Below are positions 22,371 to 33,236 of a stretch of DNA of 41,672 bases, in pieces (within the stretch, counting starts at the first letter, position 1; the number at the start of each line of letters is the position of its first letter). The stretch comes from Gonapodya prolifera JEL478 (Eukaryota; Monoblepharomycota; Monoblepharidomycetes; Monoblepharidales; Gonapodyaceae). The stretch is taken from positions 279,413-321,084 of the forward strand of contig KQ965779.1 in NCBI GenBank assembly GCA_001574975.1, written 5' to 3'. The position numbers and the translations under genes were made by a program. The notes under the pieces are model-generated. The model searched no databases. It worked only from the letters and a program-made list of their open reading frames with translations, and was not told where the DNA came from.

Positions 22371-23818
22371 ATGGAAACCAACATGAACGTCGCCGAAGCC
22401 GTCGACCAATTGTCATCTGGCGTTGCAGAGACCGTGAACCGACTGCCGTCGAACATCGCAGAGTCCATGCAGACGCAGAACCCCCTGGCGCCAGCGTAGC
22501 AGAAGAAATGAAACGACTGCCGATGCTCACAGAAGGATCCCTTCAGGACTATGCCCTCACGTACTGCACCTGCTGCTTCCCAGCTTTCCAATTTGTTCAA
22601 CAAACGAAACACGGATTGCAATCGCCGTACGGTCCGAGTTTCAGAGCGCACGTCGGTACCGTCCTCTCTATGCATCAAATCGGCTCTTTCCACAAGATTG
22701 CCAAAGTCACTCGCGCTGATTCCTCCGTGACGCTCACGTTCACCCCGGCTGGAGCGTTGCGAAAGCTGGTCCATATGTGTGCCGCAATTCCCATCATGAG
22801 ACTGGCATTGGCATTCGAAAGATTCGCGAACGTTGTGAATAAGTGCAGGAAAGAGGGATTGTGTAGTAGATCGCCAGAGGAGCGGTGGAGGAAGCTCTAG
22901 GAATTCAAGGTGCTCGTCACCATGATGATTGCCCTGTTTCGAGGCAACATGGACGGTATGATCGAGTTCATCAAGCGTGACGTGAGCAAGGTGGACATGT
23001 TGTATGATGCCGCCGTGTTGGCTGGGGAGACACTGTTGGCCCTGCAGGAAGGCGGGCAGTGGTCAGAAGAAGAGTGGTCCCAAGAAGTGCAGGCTATCGA
23101 TAACATGATCTCTCTCGCCTTTGCTATCGTCATGTTTGCTCCGCGAGAGCTCGGTGCCGTCCTGGTGTCACAGGGTTTTCAATCGAATGGAGTGTTCTAC
23201 CACGTCCTCAGCAGCTCGGAGCAGTGTCAAATAACAGTAGGCTTTCTGAAAGTCAAAAGCAGGCTGCTTCAAGGTGGTGTGGGCTTGCGAGCGCTGCTAT
23301 GGGTGTCAAAAGTGGCATGACAAGAACATCCCCAAAATCCGCCGTGAGAGATGCTCCTTGTTTGCGCCAATCCAAGTTGCCCAACGACTGCAGTTCATAT
23401 ACTGCAACGGAGACATGCAGAAATCCTTACACCTGTGTAGGGGTGCCGCGCAGTGCGCTATTGTGGAACAGAGTGTCAGAAGGCAGACTGGCCCTTTCAT
23501 AAGCTTATGTGCGGTAACGCTGAGTTCCCTGATCAAGCATGCTCGGTAAGGACTGGCGGCCAGTCTGCTTCGGAGAGTCGTTTGAGGACGTCAGTGGCAT
23601 GGACGATACCGCCCATCGGACGGTGGGTGCAGAACACGATTCGTTAGATTAGCGGAGGTCATATTAATGCTTGCACAATGTTGACGGATGCAGAAACAAT
23701 CGCGCTTGCCGCCCATCGAGATGAACCCAATCTCATCTTTGGCAATTTCCGATACCATTCGCTGAAACCGCCGCTCCAGCTTCAGGTACATAAAACTATA
23801 TCACCCAAGGTTATGTAA
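22371..23818 (+). pseudogene. MYND zinc-finger gene, tandem copy 2, broken
   Basis: Paralogue of copy 1. METNMNVAEAVDQL starts at 22371. About four VAE repeats follow, with a frame change near 22495 (TAG 22497 in the starting frame). Then LPMLTEGSLQDYALTY, YGPSFRAHVG, GALRKLVHMCAAIPIM, a TAG at 22898-22900, NMDGMIEFIKR, WSEEEWSQEVQAIDNM, frame changes near 23225 and 23311-23350, and the MYND block CANPSCP with TAG at 23438-23440 just before GCRAVRYCGTECQKADWPFH. The last Cys is kept here (LMCG). C-terminal block GKDWRPVCFGESFEDVSG, then TDAETIALAAHRDEPNLIF ending at TAA 23816-23818. Every lesion differs from those in copy 1. Confidence 0.75.
22386..22530 (+). repeat. In-frame repeats encoding VAEAVDQL-type units, copy 2
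   Basis: Units NVAEAVDQLSS, GVAETVNRLPS, NIAESM and, after a frame change, SVAEEMKRLPM. Amphipathic spacing (V..AV..L) suggests a short coiled-coil or helical hairpin. Confidence 0.65.
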
Positions 23819-24011
23819 CTCAATTCAAAAATGATGTTGTTCTCTATTGCGGAATTCAAAAATGCACTTCAATTCTCGCGGCCGACTTGGAAACTGCCAT
23901 CGATCATTTGAAGCGACGAGGTTGTCCTGCTCATTCGCGAGCTTGCAGAGCACGAAAAGGGATAACGCAATTGCAAACTGGGAGAAGGATCGATATCGTG
24001 AAGGAATATTT

Positions 24012-25041
24012 TCACCACCACTTCTCAAACTTGATATAACTCTCGGGAANNNNNNNNNNNNNNNNNNNNNNNNNNNNNNNNNNNNNNNNNNCCGGCGGCC
24101 CACACAAATACACTTTGGGACCTGCAGCTGCACGCTGCGCAAAGTACGGCTCCAGATCTTCCACCTGCATTCGTCTTCCCGCTTCCCCACCGGTCGCGAA
24201 CAAGCGCACACTCAACCCCGACAGTTCGTCCCGTGCAAGCTCAGATAGCCGATCCTCAAAAAGAGGCGACGTGGCTTTGGACGTGTACAAGAGAGTGGCA
24301 CGGACTGGGGGCACTCCTTCGGCGCGATTGAGGTTGAAGTTCGAAAGAGTCTCTACCATGCTCATTAACGGCGTGATTCCCATGCCGCCAGCGATAAACA
24401 CGACGTCCGATTCCGTTTTCTCCGCTAAACCAGCGCCACTCTTCGTTTGCGCCGCTTCCAAGTCCCTCACGTCCAACCAAAACTCGCCCCCAACTCGGAC
24501 TTCCAGCCCCTCCACACCCGGTCGCGCGGACTCATGCAGCCATCGCACGACAGGATTCCGGTCCGTCCACTTCACAGCCAGAGAGAAGGTTCGCTCCTCT
24601 AGTAGGCGATGTGGTGCCGACGTGATTGAGAACCCTCCCACGTCCGAGGTGGAGGGAACGTGTAGGTCGATCCACTGCCCGGGAAGAAACGAGAACGAAG
24701 TGTCGGAGGCGCTGGGGCGGAGGGAGACGGTGGTGGGTTCCGATACGCGGAGCGAAAACGATTTGACTGATCGATCCAAATGCTCCGTGACTGATACGAG
24801 CTCGACGGGGACTTTGAGCTGGCAGAGGTATGAGCGACGCCTCAATCAAGCGCATNNNNTTCGGGACGTCTCTGTGTCTCACCTTACTTCTCCAAACCGC
24901 TTTCGTGATCGTATCGTGCCCTCCCTTCGCACCACTCGACTCGCTGGGCATCGCTCGAGGGTCCAGTCTGCACACAGACGACACAAACGTCCTTGTATGA
25001 ATTCGACGCCACGCTGCGGCGCACGCGAAACGCGTTTGCAT
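24012..25041 (-). CDS. OXNAD1-like mitochondrial FAD/NAD(P)-binding oxidoreductase
   Basis: Ferredoxin-reductase-fold flavoprotein. The ATG at 25041 begins a basic, Arg/Ala/Ser-rich, acid-free leader (MQTRFACAAAWRRIHTRTF) typical of mitochondrial import. One intron (about 24814-24880) ends at ...CCAG before LKVPVELVSV. Domains: FAD-binding with LPGQWIDLHVP and GGFSITSAP, then NAD-binding with VVFIAGGMGITPLMSM, ATLLYTSKATSPLFEDR, VYLCGPP and a C-terminal EKWW at the stop (24012). A 42-N gap (24050-24091) lies between CGPP and PESYIKFEKWW. Its length keeps the frame and matches the roughly 14-15 residues expected there. A second gap of four N lies in the intron. Physiological partner unknown. 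Confidence 0.82.
24050..24091. other. Assembly gap, 42 N, within the OXNAD1-like coding exon
   Basis: Unknown bases. The gap is a multiple of three, and the flanks are in one frame on the minus strand. Confidence 0.95.
24856..24859. other. Assembly gap, 4 N, within the OXNAD1-like intron
   Basis: Four unknown bases between the donor (about 24880) and the acceptor (about 24814) of the single recognised intron, so no coding effect is expected. Confidence 0.9.
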
Positions 25042-25115
25042 TCAGCAATTATGTCGAAAGATTACATGTTCACTTGACCAAAGAATTCATTCTGTTTGCC
25101 ATTTCCATCGCCTCC
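25042..25115. promoter_or_regulatory. 74-bp bidirectional promoter spacer
   Basis: Lies between the ATG of the OXNAD1-like gene (25041, minus) and the ATG of the armadillo gene (25116, plus). Both leaders and both core promoters must fit in, or overlap, the coding ends. No TATA box seen. Confidence 0.5.
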
Positions 25116-28100
25116 ATGGACGAAATTACAGGTGAGACTCACCCAATCCATCACGCGAATCACGCTGCCATCTCTCTGTCCCAGCCCTCGCCGCCTCCCT
25201 CCCCCCCGTCCAGCCCCATCCCCTCCCGCACAGTCAATCAACTCTGCATGGCACTGCTAGCACTGGCTCACTCGGTCGCAGTCGCAGGGGACGAGTTCAT
25301 CGAAGACGGTGTCCTTGATGTCCTAGCACGGCTGATGCAGTTTGTGGTTTCGGCTCTCGAAGACGGTGATGTCAATGTCGACCAGCACACTGTTCGATTG
25401 GGCGACAAAACATCACATCTGGTGGCGGAACTGGCGAAAGACGGTGAGGGTTTGCCCGCTGTGCATCTTTTCGGGGCCAGTGCCATTTCATCCCCCCCTC
25501 GGTGTACTTGAAACCGCTCGCGATCCCATGCGCCAAGCGGGCCTCATACCCCTCATCTGCCGCCTACAACGTGCTCTCACATCATCCTCAGCGGTAAAAT
25601 CTTTGCCATTAGATGTGCGCTCGGATGCTGTGCGCCAGACGCTTCGAGCGGTTGGAAACGTTTGTGTGGACAATGGTTCGTGGACGATTGAGCGTTCCGT
25701 CCCTCATCGGGCTTGACGAAACTGCCCCTCAAATTGTTTATACCACTTAGACGACAAGCGGTCCGCCGTGCTCGACTCCGGCGGGCTCGACTTTCTCCTG
25801 CGCGGACTCGCGTCTCCGCCGCATTTGGACGAAGCACTCCTTCCCGTTCTGACTGGGGCGCTTCTCAACGCCGTCGTGGACTATGGTACGACTCACTGCT
25901 TCCGGGCTTTAGTTTTTAATCGGACCGAAATGCCGAAATGCGGTTGTACTGAACCCCGCCACTGCCACCGCAGAACACGTCCAGGCCGCGTTTGTCGAGA
26001 AGGACGGATACAACATCATCGCATGGTTTCTGAAGACGCATGTACAACACGTTCTGAAAGCTGATGGACAGCCGCAAGGTTCAGCGTTGCAGACGATCAC
26101 GTTTGGGTGCAGAGTGGTCGGGAATTTCGTCGAAACGAGTGAGTTGTCGATTGACAATGCACTCGAATATTGCAAAGTTGCAAAATAAACCAAAATTTGC
26201 CGCAATTTTCACACACAACCGGGATACCAGAGCATCAAATGCCCATCTTTGTCTCGTCGGGGTGCTTCGCCACGTTCGTCGACTTGTTACAAACAACTGT
26301 GCAATCCCTCAACAGCTCCCCAAGCTCCAATATTTCGCAAATCCAACACAAACTCGTCGTCTTGGACGCCTTGTGCGCCGTTCTTCGCGATGCTACCGAG
26401 TTGAACGGTACGTGTTTGCGGTTTTATGTCCGTGAAGGTTACTGATCCCCTCTCACTGCATCGGATCACCTACTGAAAGAGTCTGTACAAGTCGGGTTCT
26501 GCTCGCAGGATCTCCTTCCCTCGTTACTCTCGACCGTCGAAGAGTTCGATGCGTTCGTGCGGCAGAACGGCGACCGATTTGGTAAATCAAAGGAAAACGA
26601 CGAGGACCAGGTCGATTTAAAGGATGTACAAGACGCGTTGGAGAAGGTTATCGTGTCGGTGTTCGCGAATGGTGAGTTGAGTTGGTGGACGTCGTTGACC
26701 GTTGAGAACGAGCTTCTGATTCTGGCGCCGGCTCGGGGTCGATGACAGACGAGAATATGCCCCTGCTCGCGAAATCAGTTCCGACGGTGTCCAAGCTCAA
26801 GCAGTGGCTCAACTCTGATCAAGTAAGGGAATCAATGCTTTGCTTTTCTGTCTGCCTGGTCATCTGGGTAGGTTCTGGGAGCAGGATACCACAGCTACTG
26901 AAAATGCCAGCCCGTGGCTCTGCCAGATCGCGGGGCTTTCACTCGGAAACGTTGCTCGAAGCGCTGAGCCACCGTCGCGCCACAAATACACCGTTCAAGC
27001 CATGACCGGATAAAAACATCAATTTAATTTAGACGATACATGTGGCGAACTCGTCCAGGCCCACGACGCCGTGCCGCCTCTGCTCGCTTCCCTCGCGGTC
27101 AACGTCTCGAAACTCGTAAAATTGACGTCAACAGAGGACCGCAGAGATCACGACGCCGTGAAGAATGTACGTGCTGTTTCTGGCGCGGTCGGTGATCTGA
27201 CGCTTTCGAGTGAGTGAGAACAAGTCGCGGGTTCGGAACACTTGATTGTTGATACAGCCATCTTACTCCGCTTTCTGCATAGATGCTGGCCGTGTGGCTT
27301 TCCAAGGCGCGGGCATTCTCAAAGTGATTGCGCCTCTCTTGAGCCATGATGACCTGTAGATCTTAGGTGTGAAGCAATCGGCGTTTGCGATCACAAAAAA
27401 CATGGCGAGGAACTCGAGTATGTTGCATTGGTTGTGCCTCGATCAGCGCCAGCTCATGGAGAAACTAACGGGGCATTTTGATGTTCCCAGTCGCCGCGGA
27501 CGAAATCGTGTCGTCAGATTCTGCTTCATCTGAGATATCTGTACTACGATGATTGACCAGTTTCTCGCACAGTCGGTGTCGGACTCGGAACCTCAATTGA
27601 GAATGGAAGGGGCACGAGCGGTCGCGAATGTCGTGAAAAATACCTTTGAACGTGAGTATCGAGATATATCTTTCATGCATCTTATCGAAACAAGTGACTG
27701 ACCACGTGTCCCTTCCCATTTAGAAACCAAGTCCTTCTTTGCCGAGATCTCGTCTTCCGGCGCTATCCCAGCTCTCATAAGTCTCGTCACCGGACTGTCA
27801 ATCGCTCAAATGTCGCAATCAAGCCCCTCCCCGGCCTTGTCCAACGCAGGACCGTCCTCCTCTCCTAGAGGTCGCAGCCACTTCCCTTCCGCGTCGGCGT
27901 CGTTTCGAATCTACACCGCACTCCAAAACGAGGGCATCATTGCACTTACCTTATTGTGTTAAGCGACGAAAGGGAGCGATACCCGAGCATGATCCATTAT
28001 CGTCACCTTCGAGTCGTACATCGTTCCCCCGCTTTTGGATTTACTCGACCCCGCGTCTGATGATCGCGTGCCTCAAGGAGTGAGAGTGAATGCCTGCCTT

Positions 28101-28373
28101 CTTCTGCGACAGCTGGCGAGCCAAGTCCAAGGTAAGAAAGTGATCCTCGAAGATCAATGAAGAGCAGTTTGGATTTGACATCACATTCGACGATCATTTT
28201 ATGAAGGATCGTTCAAGGACCGGTTATGGAATGACACACTTCCCATACTCGATCGCATACGCTCAACGGAGAATACTGAAAGCAGCCCGAATCCACTGGA
28301 AGTATCTGGGAAGGCACGCCCCCTCACACTCACTGAGGCGGCTTACGCTCTGCGGGGGGTCATCACGGCATGA
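25116..28373 (+). CDS. Armadillo-repeat protein resembling SmgGDS/RAP1GDS1, with in-frame TAG
   Basis: SmgGDS-type proteins are armadillo solenoids that bind small GTPases of the Rho/Rap class. The first exon is only 16 nt (MDEIT, 25116-25131) and joins an exon at 25234 (VNQLCMALLALAHSVAVAG). More than ten exons follow, each carrying about one ARM repeat: DAVRQTLRAVGNVCVDN, AVLDSGGLDFLLRGLASP, VVLDALCAVLRDATELN, ICLGN-like AGLSLGNVARS, AGRVAFQGAGILKVIAPLL, LRMEGARAVANVVKNTF, SGAIPALISLVTGLS and GVRVNACLLLRQLASQVQG. The last exon begins SFKDRLWND and ends VITA at TGA 28371-28373. A TAG at 27356-27358 interrupts one repeat (LLSHDDL-stop-ILGVKQSAF) in one unbroken frame. A 53-nt intron (GTGTCG...CCAG, about 27508-27560) resolves an apparent frame change. 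Family assignment is tentative. Confidence 0.65.
27356..27358 (+). other. In-frame TAG within an armadillo repeat
   Basis: The frame on both sides is the same and reads as one ARM repeat. A 36-nt intron ending exactly at this TAG could be proposed, but it would delete the repeat core and is very short. Confidence 0.6.
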
Positions 28374-28700
28374 ATGTATTCACACGCATACTATAAAGTT
28401 CGCTATTTCATTAGTACTTGCAAAACAAAACATATCGTACGTGATATCTGCGTCAACTGGAGGGCTCGGTCAATAAATGGTGGACAAACATTGAGTGGCT
28501 TTGTTGGCTGCGGAGGAGAGCGGTCATCGTGCTTCGACCGGCGACGTTGCAGGATCTCTCGAAGTCGAAAGTCGGGGTTGGTCAATTGATGTGGAAGTTC
28601 TAGGAACATAGGAGACGTTTTCGCCTCCGTTGACGATGTGTGTTCCTAAAGGAACTCTTTGAGCATACGGCGCGAATCTAGCAAATCACCGAAGGAAATG
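28374..28700. other. Intergenic between convergent genes
   Basis: About 330 bp between the stops of the armadillo gene and the CSC1-like gene. It should hold both 3' ends. Nothing else recognised. Confidence 0.4.
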
Positions 28701-31700
28701 TCACTTGACGGTAGATGGGTGGGCGTATGCATAACTCACAAGGAAAGTGGGTCGGATGGTGGCAATGAAGCCACCAGATCTCGGGGAAGCCAAACGTTCG
28801 GCAGAGGGGCGGATATGAGGGGATTCTTCCCAGGAGACAAAGTCATTGATCCGACTGCAAACAAATTGAACGTCTCGTGGGTAACTTACGTGATAATCTG
28901 TCCAGTGGTCTACCCCTATTACTCCAGAATCGCCTGTGAAAGCCCTAACGTCTCGGGGATTCTCGCAAAAGAATCCATTCCCATCCAAGTCCCGCGGCAT
29001 TGCGCGAGGTCCACCCCCAGATGAACTGCTCCGAACATCGTTCAGGCTTTGGGCACTGTCTGCAGAACTTTCACCGGGACGCGAAGTGATCCTTCCTGAT
29101 CTCTTTCGCAATGTCACCACTGAGGTGGATCCCACTTCCGCATTTTCCAAGCCATCACCACGCTCCGAGTTACTTTCACTGACGAAGTCTGGTGGTATTT
29201 CGCAACGAAGTTTGTCGAACGGAAGGAACTCTGATCTGCGCTTGAACGCCGACCGACAGTACTCCCAAAACACCAAGGTAATCGGAATCAACGGAACAGC
29301 CGCAAACGAGTATATTGGGGCAAGTTTTACTGCCAACGTTCCAACCTGGAATCGAAAACGTCAAGTCACATCGGGAACTAAATTGGAATACCTTGCATTT
29401 TACTCACCATAAGCATCTGAAAAAGCACCAGACCCACAATACTGTGATCAAAAATAGCCGGCCAATGTTTACCAAAGCCTTCGTGCTGTTTGACATACAC
29501 GTAGAGAAGCTGATGCTTGTACACAAGAACCCCAAGACCGAAGTAAGGAACGGCAGGTAGAAGAATAATCGGAGCAATCACACTGTAACATAGTACAATG
29601 ACAAGTGCGACCAAGTGATACGGAATGATGATTCCATAATCAAGTGCTGCAGTATCACGCCCGAGCGCCCAAAGGTCACGAGGTGTTTTCGCAGAGCTTC
29701 TGCATACCAAGCTAGGAACGCATGTGAGCATACTCATTGCCTTGGAATCTTCCCAGCGCGTTTGAGCACTTACTACCAAAGCAAAACAAGAGGTCTTCCG
29801 AGCTCCCAAGCGACTGACAACGAATCACCATTTTCCGTGAGCGAAAGCATTCTCGAAGTGCTCACATATACGGACTTACAGTAAGTAGATGTGTAGATGA
29901 GCCATCCACAAAAGAAGGGAGCTCCTTTCGGAAGTGTTGTCCCGAGCAGCTTTACCACAGATGCGGGGTTATCAAAGAGACCACCAACAAAAGTGAATAT
30001 GAAATTCTACACGGGTAATTTCGTGAGTTGGCGTGATTTCTTTTGGAAGTATCTTGCAAGGTCCTCTCACCGAAAGTGCAAATACGAGTAGCACGTTGAA
30101 CAAGAGAAACCATTGGAGCTTGTGAAAGACTGATCTCTCTACCCAACTGTGAGCCTCCAACCCTTCCAAGTTCGTAAGCCATCCCTGAAATGTTCAGACT
30201 TTACAATGAGTAAACCGACACGCATTTACGATAGCAATTTGACCCACGTATATGTACGGCGCTGCGAGTAAGAATGTCTTCATAATCAACGGTGGGAGGA
30301 GCGATTGCAAAATTACGCTGAGTGCTTCCCACTGAAGAATTCGGTCGAGAATTGGCTTTAAGAACGGAATCTTCGCCAGAGAGGACAGAGAGTTGAAAGA
30401 GCCTGCAATGATGCCGACGGGGAGACTGTCGGTAGAAATTGGACGTAAATTGGTTTGCCATGGCATTCCTCGCAGGGCAGTATAATGCCAAGACGGTAAC
30501 GGGATTGCTCACCCCCAGAAAAAGCAAATAACAAATGCCGAAGCGTTGATGAAGAACGACTATGGAAGTTCAGTTGCATTGGTGATGTAAACTCTGATCG
30601 ATATTGAGATTAAGCCAGCAATTACTCACAAAAAACACTTTGCGATGAAGTGTCCAGCTCAAAACTTCCCAACGGACGTCTGTCAAAGGAAACAGAAAAC
30701 GACGAAACGTTACTACAAGAATTTTTATCTTTCTTTTAGACATGACCATATCTCATACCTGAAGGGTGCGGGGCCAGGGAACATGACATTGTAAAGGGAT
30801 TGGTGCTGGCTTTCACTATTGAGACGATATGTCGAATTATCAGTCTCCGGCTTCATCTTCTGAAAACAACCATCTTCAACTTACGTAAGACCTGCGCCGC
30901 GATGACCGCCGACTCTTGATGATGAAATGTAACGAATCCCGCTCTTGTGGGCTTCATGCCACCCACAGCTCCCGACGCAGCCACCGCCGCAGGACCAGCA
31001 GTCCCGCTTCCTCTCAGCAACTCAATCTCCGACGTGAGGTAGACGTGCCGCGCCATGTAAAAGTCGATGCTGTCGACTTTCTTGCCTCTTAGGACCGGAA
31101 GCCATCGTAACACAGGAATAATCGTGCCCCCCTCCCAGTGTTTGGGGCGGTGGCGCTCGGCAGCGTGGTTCCAAAGAGCCTCGCCGTCGTTACAGGAAAC
31201 GGGCTCGAAGGTATCCGGGAAACATCCCCGTCGGAAGGTCTGGAGGAGGTCCCCGAAGCAACCGCGGGGGGAGCGTTCTTGAATGACTGCTTCGTACCAG
31301 TCGATATAAGCGTGCTTCCATGGGGGAGAGTTGATCATATCGATATTGTTTTTGCATCAGCGGTTCAGAGCGTTTTTATCAGCGCGGAAGCACCAACCTC
31401 CAGCTTGTTGAGATTCTCCTCCCTCTCCAAAATAAATTTGTGCAGTGTCGGAGGAACCTGTATAATTGGTACAGTGTGTGACTCGCAATATTGTGGACGG
31501 GTTTGATCTTCGTGTAAACGCACCTGCTTGTACAGCAGGGCTTCCTCAACCTCCCCGAACCCAAGACTCTCAAAATAATTCCTGAGTCCTTTGTCGCTGG
31601 CTAATTCTCGTGGAACATCCCTGACCATGACTGTTCTGAGAGCCTTTAGATCGGGCTTTGGTATGTCCCGATTGAAGGAAGAGGTCTCGCGTACAATTTC

Positions 31701-32506
31701 ATTCTGGATGCGGACGTACTGGCGGTACACGATCCATAGCCACCAGTACACGAGAAACGAGACGATCCATGAAAACGTGAGGTGCACGACGAGTAATGGA
31801 GACTCTGGAGGGATGTTGGCGATAGAGAATCGTGAGAGACCGGTGAGAGCAAAGCGAAGCCAGGGATCCTCGGGCTCTTCTTCGTCTGGAACGGTCGCAA
31901 AGTAGTTTATGGGTGTTACAACTGTGCAAGCAGGACGTCGGCGAAGTTTGAAATATGATGCCTGATAAGGGGTCTGCAAAAATGCTCACCAGGTACACAA
32001 AGCACTGCGAGAATGATAGAAAGATAAAAGCCCATTTCCAAGAACCGAAGATACATCAGAGCATCCAGCCCAAGCTTCCTCACAACGTATTCGTCCTCGG
32101 TGAGAATGACCCGTCTCAAGACTTTCAGAAGATTTCTTTCATATCGTGGTGTATCTTTTCTAAACGTCGCATGCGGATTCGATGTGAGGCGAACTTGTGG
32201 GAGTTATATAAGTTCATTTTTATGAAACTCACTTCAAAAGCTCGCATCGTGGAGCATAGACCCTCGACCAGTAAGTCCTTCCAAACGCAAACAACATCAC
32301 CATGGCAATCCAGAAACTTGCAGCAATGGCGAACTTGGAGACCGGGCAAGGTGAACCCTCGTGTCACGATCCATGCGACACGCAGCCACACCCACCTGGT
32401 AGCTGAGGCCCACCACTGACGGGTCCGCGACGAAGAAGGGCTCTGTTGGAGTCTGCGTCGGTGGTGGAGGACGGCCCTCCGCAGGATGTGGCGCCCCGTG
32501 GTCCAT
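28701..32506 (-). CDS. CSC1/OSCA/TMEM63 family calcium-permeable channel (DUF221)
   Basis: Osmosensitive/mechanosensitive cation channel family. The ATG at 32506 (MDHGAPHPAEGRPPP) begins a short hydrophilic N-terminus. Membrane segments follow: FAIAASFWIAMVMLFAFG, then RTYWSRVYAPRCELLK, LRFLEMGFYLSIILAVL and VHLTFSWIVSFLVYWWLWIV. The cytosolic PHM7-type domain has TVMVRDVPRELASDKGLR, EVEEALLYKQV, TRAGFVTFHHQESAVIAAQV and DVRWEVLSWTLHRKVFF. The seven-helix RSN1-type core includes LPVGIIAGSFNSLSSL, ILQSLLPPLIMKTFLLAAP and WFLLFNVLLVFAL, then FFCGWLIYTSTYC, YGIIIPYHLVALVIVLCYSV and YFGLGVLVYKHQLLYVYV. The charged C-terminal tail ends at 28701. About ten introns. No stop codon found inside the recognised exons. 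Plasma membrane or vacuole location unknown. Confidence 0.88.
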
Positions 32507-33236
32507 ACTGCTAGCTCAGTGAGGTGATCGTCGCCCCTGGCGGGAACTCTCGACAGGGCACGCGTCAAATCAGTTGGCGAGCCTTTCTCGTTCGATATCC
32601 TTCGAGAGAATACACCCGCGTCGTCCTTCGAAAGGGAAAGCTCCAGTAAAGTTGGATACAGTGGCCGCAGCACGTGAACCACTTCAACAAATAATTCCAT
32701 TTTGAGTTGCCCGACGCTGTTCAGAACTTTTCACCAAATAATCATCAAAGTTAAGCGGTGAGGTACTGAATCTGGTTTTGAGGTATTTATTCTTGCTAGC
32801 AGCACATATCACTGAATTCAGTCCTACCGTCCCGTTCCAAAGGAAAACAGAGAATACGCAGTCGCTCATCTTGCAATATTTTGGTTTGGCAACTTTCCCA
32901 CCTTTGGTCCAGGAAAAAAGGACCCTTGCCAAACCGTTTGCAGCTCCAACACCACTCAATGCTCGAATTCCTCGGTTCGTATCTACTCGCATACAAAGGT
33001 GTCTGTTTTGCCTGAGTGTATTCTACCTTAAAAGCCTCTCCCTTTTTCGATTGGCTGCGTGTTGCTGCTGTAGGGCTCGACAACGTGATTCGAGCGCGCG
33101 AAAGGGCGAAAACGTAAGAGGTTGTTCATCAGAGAGCTGTTGGAGCTTCCTTGACAGTAATAATACCGGGTGGATCGACTCGGTTAGCGTGCCATCACCT
33201 TCACAACTCAATCATTTGGTGGACCTTTTCCATTCC
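32507..33236. other. Divergent intergenic region (CSC1-like / RING gene)
   Basis: About 730 bp. The plus frame stays open through much of it (about 32778-33236) and continues into the RING gene, but the peptide is Cys/Phe-rich and unlike a protein domain, so I treat it as promoter and leader. An upstream RING exon is not excluded. Confidence 0.4.

Larger units (their letters stand above)
20893..23818 (+). repeat. Tandem duplication of the MYND gene
   Basis: Units 20893-22285 and 22371-23818 align from just before the ATG (both preceded by CAAGCTTC about 45 or 25 bp upstream) to a shared tail ACCCAAGG(C/T)TAT. Spacer is about 85 bp. Protein-level similarity is moderate, so the duplication is not recent. 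Confidence 0.75.

Noticed and set aside
8241-23440. Stop-codon reassignment (TGA or TAG read as sense)
   Set aside because: TGA, TAG and TAA all end well-supported genes here (SF3B4 and SWIRM with TGA, the helical protein with TAG, the F-box gene with TAA), so local mutation or error is more likely.
27508-27560. Frameshift in the armadillo gene before FLAQSVSDSEPQ
   Set aside because: A 53-nt GT-AG intron in phase 0 explains it; only the TAG at 27356 remains unexplained.
32778-33236. Plus-strand open frame as an upstream part of the RING protein
   Set aside because: Composition is Cys/Phe-rich without domain-like pattern, and the ATG at 33237 starts a sensible hydrophilic protein; kept only as a remote possibility.
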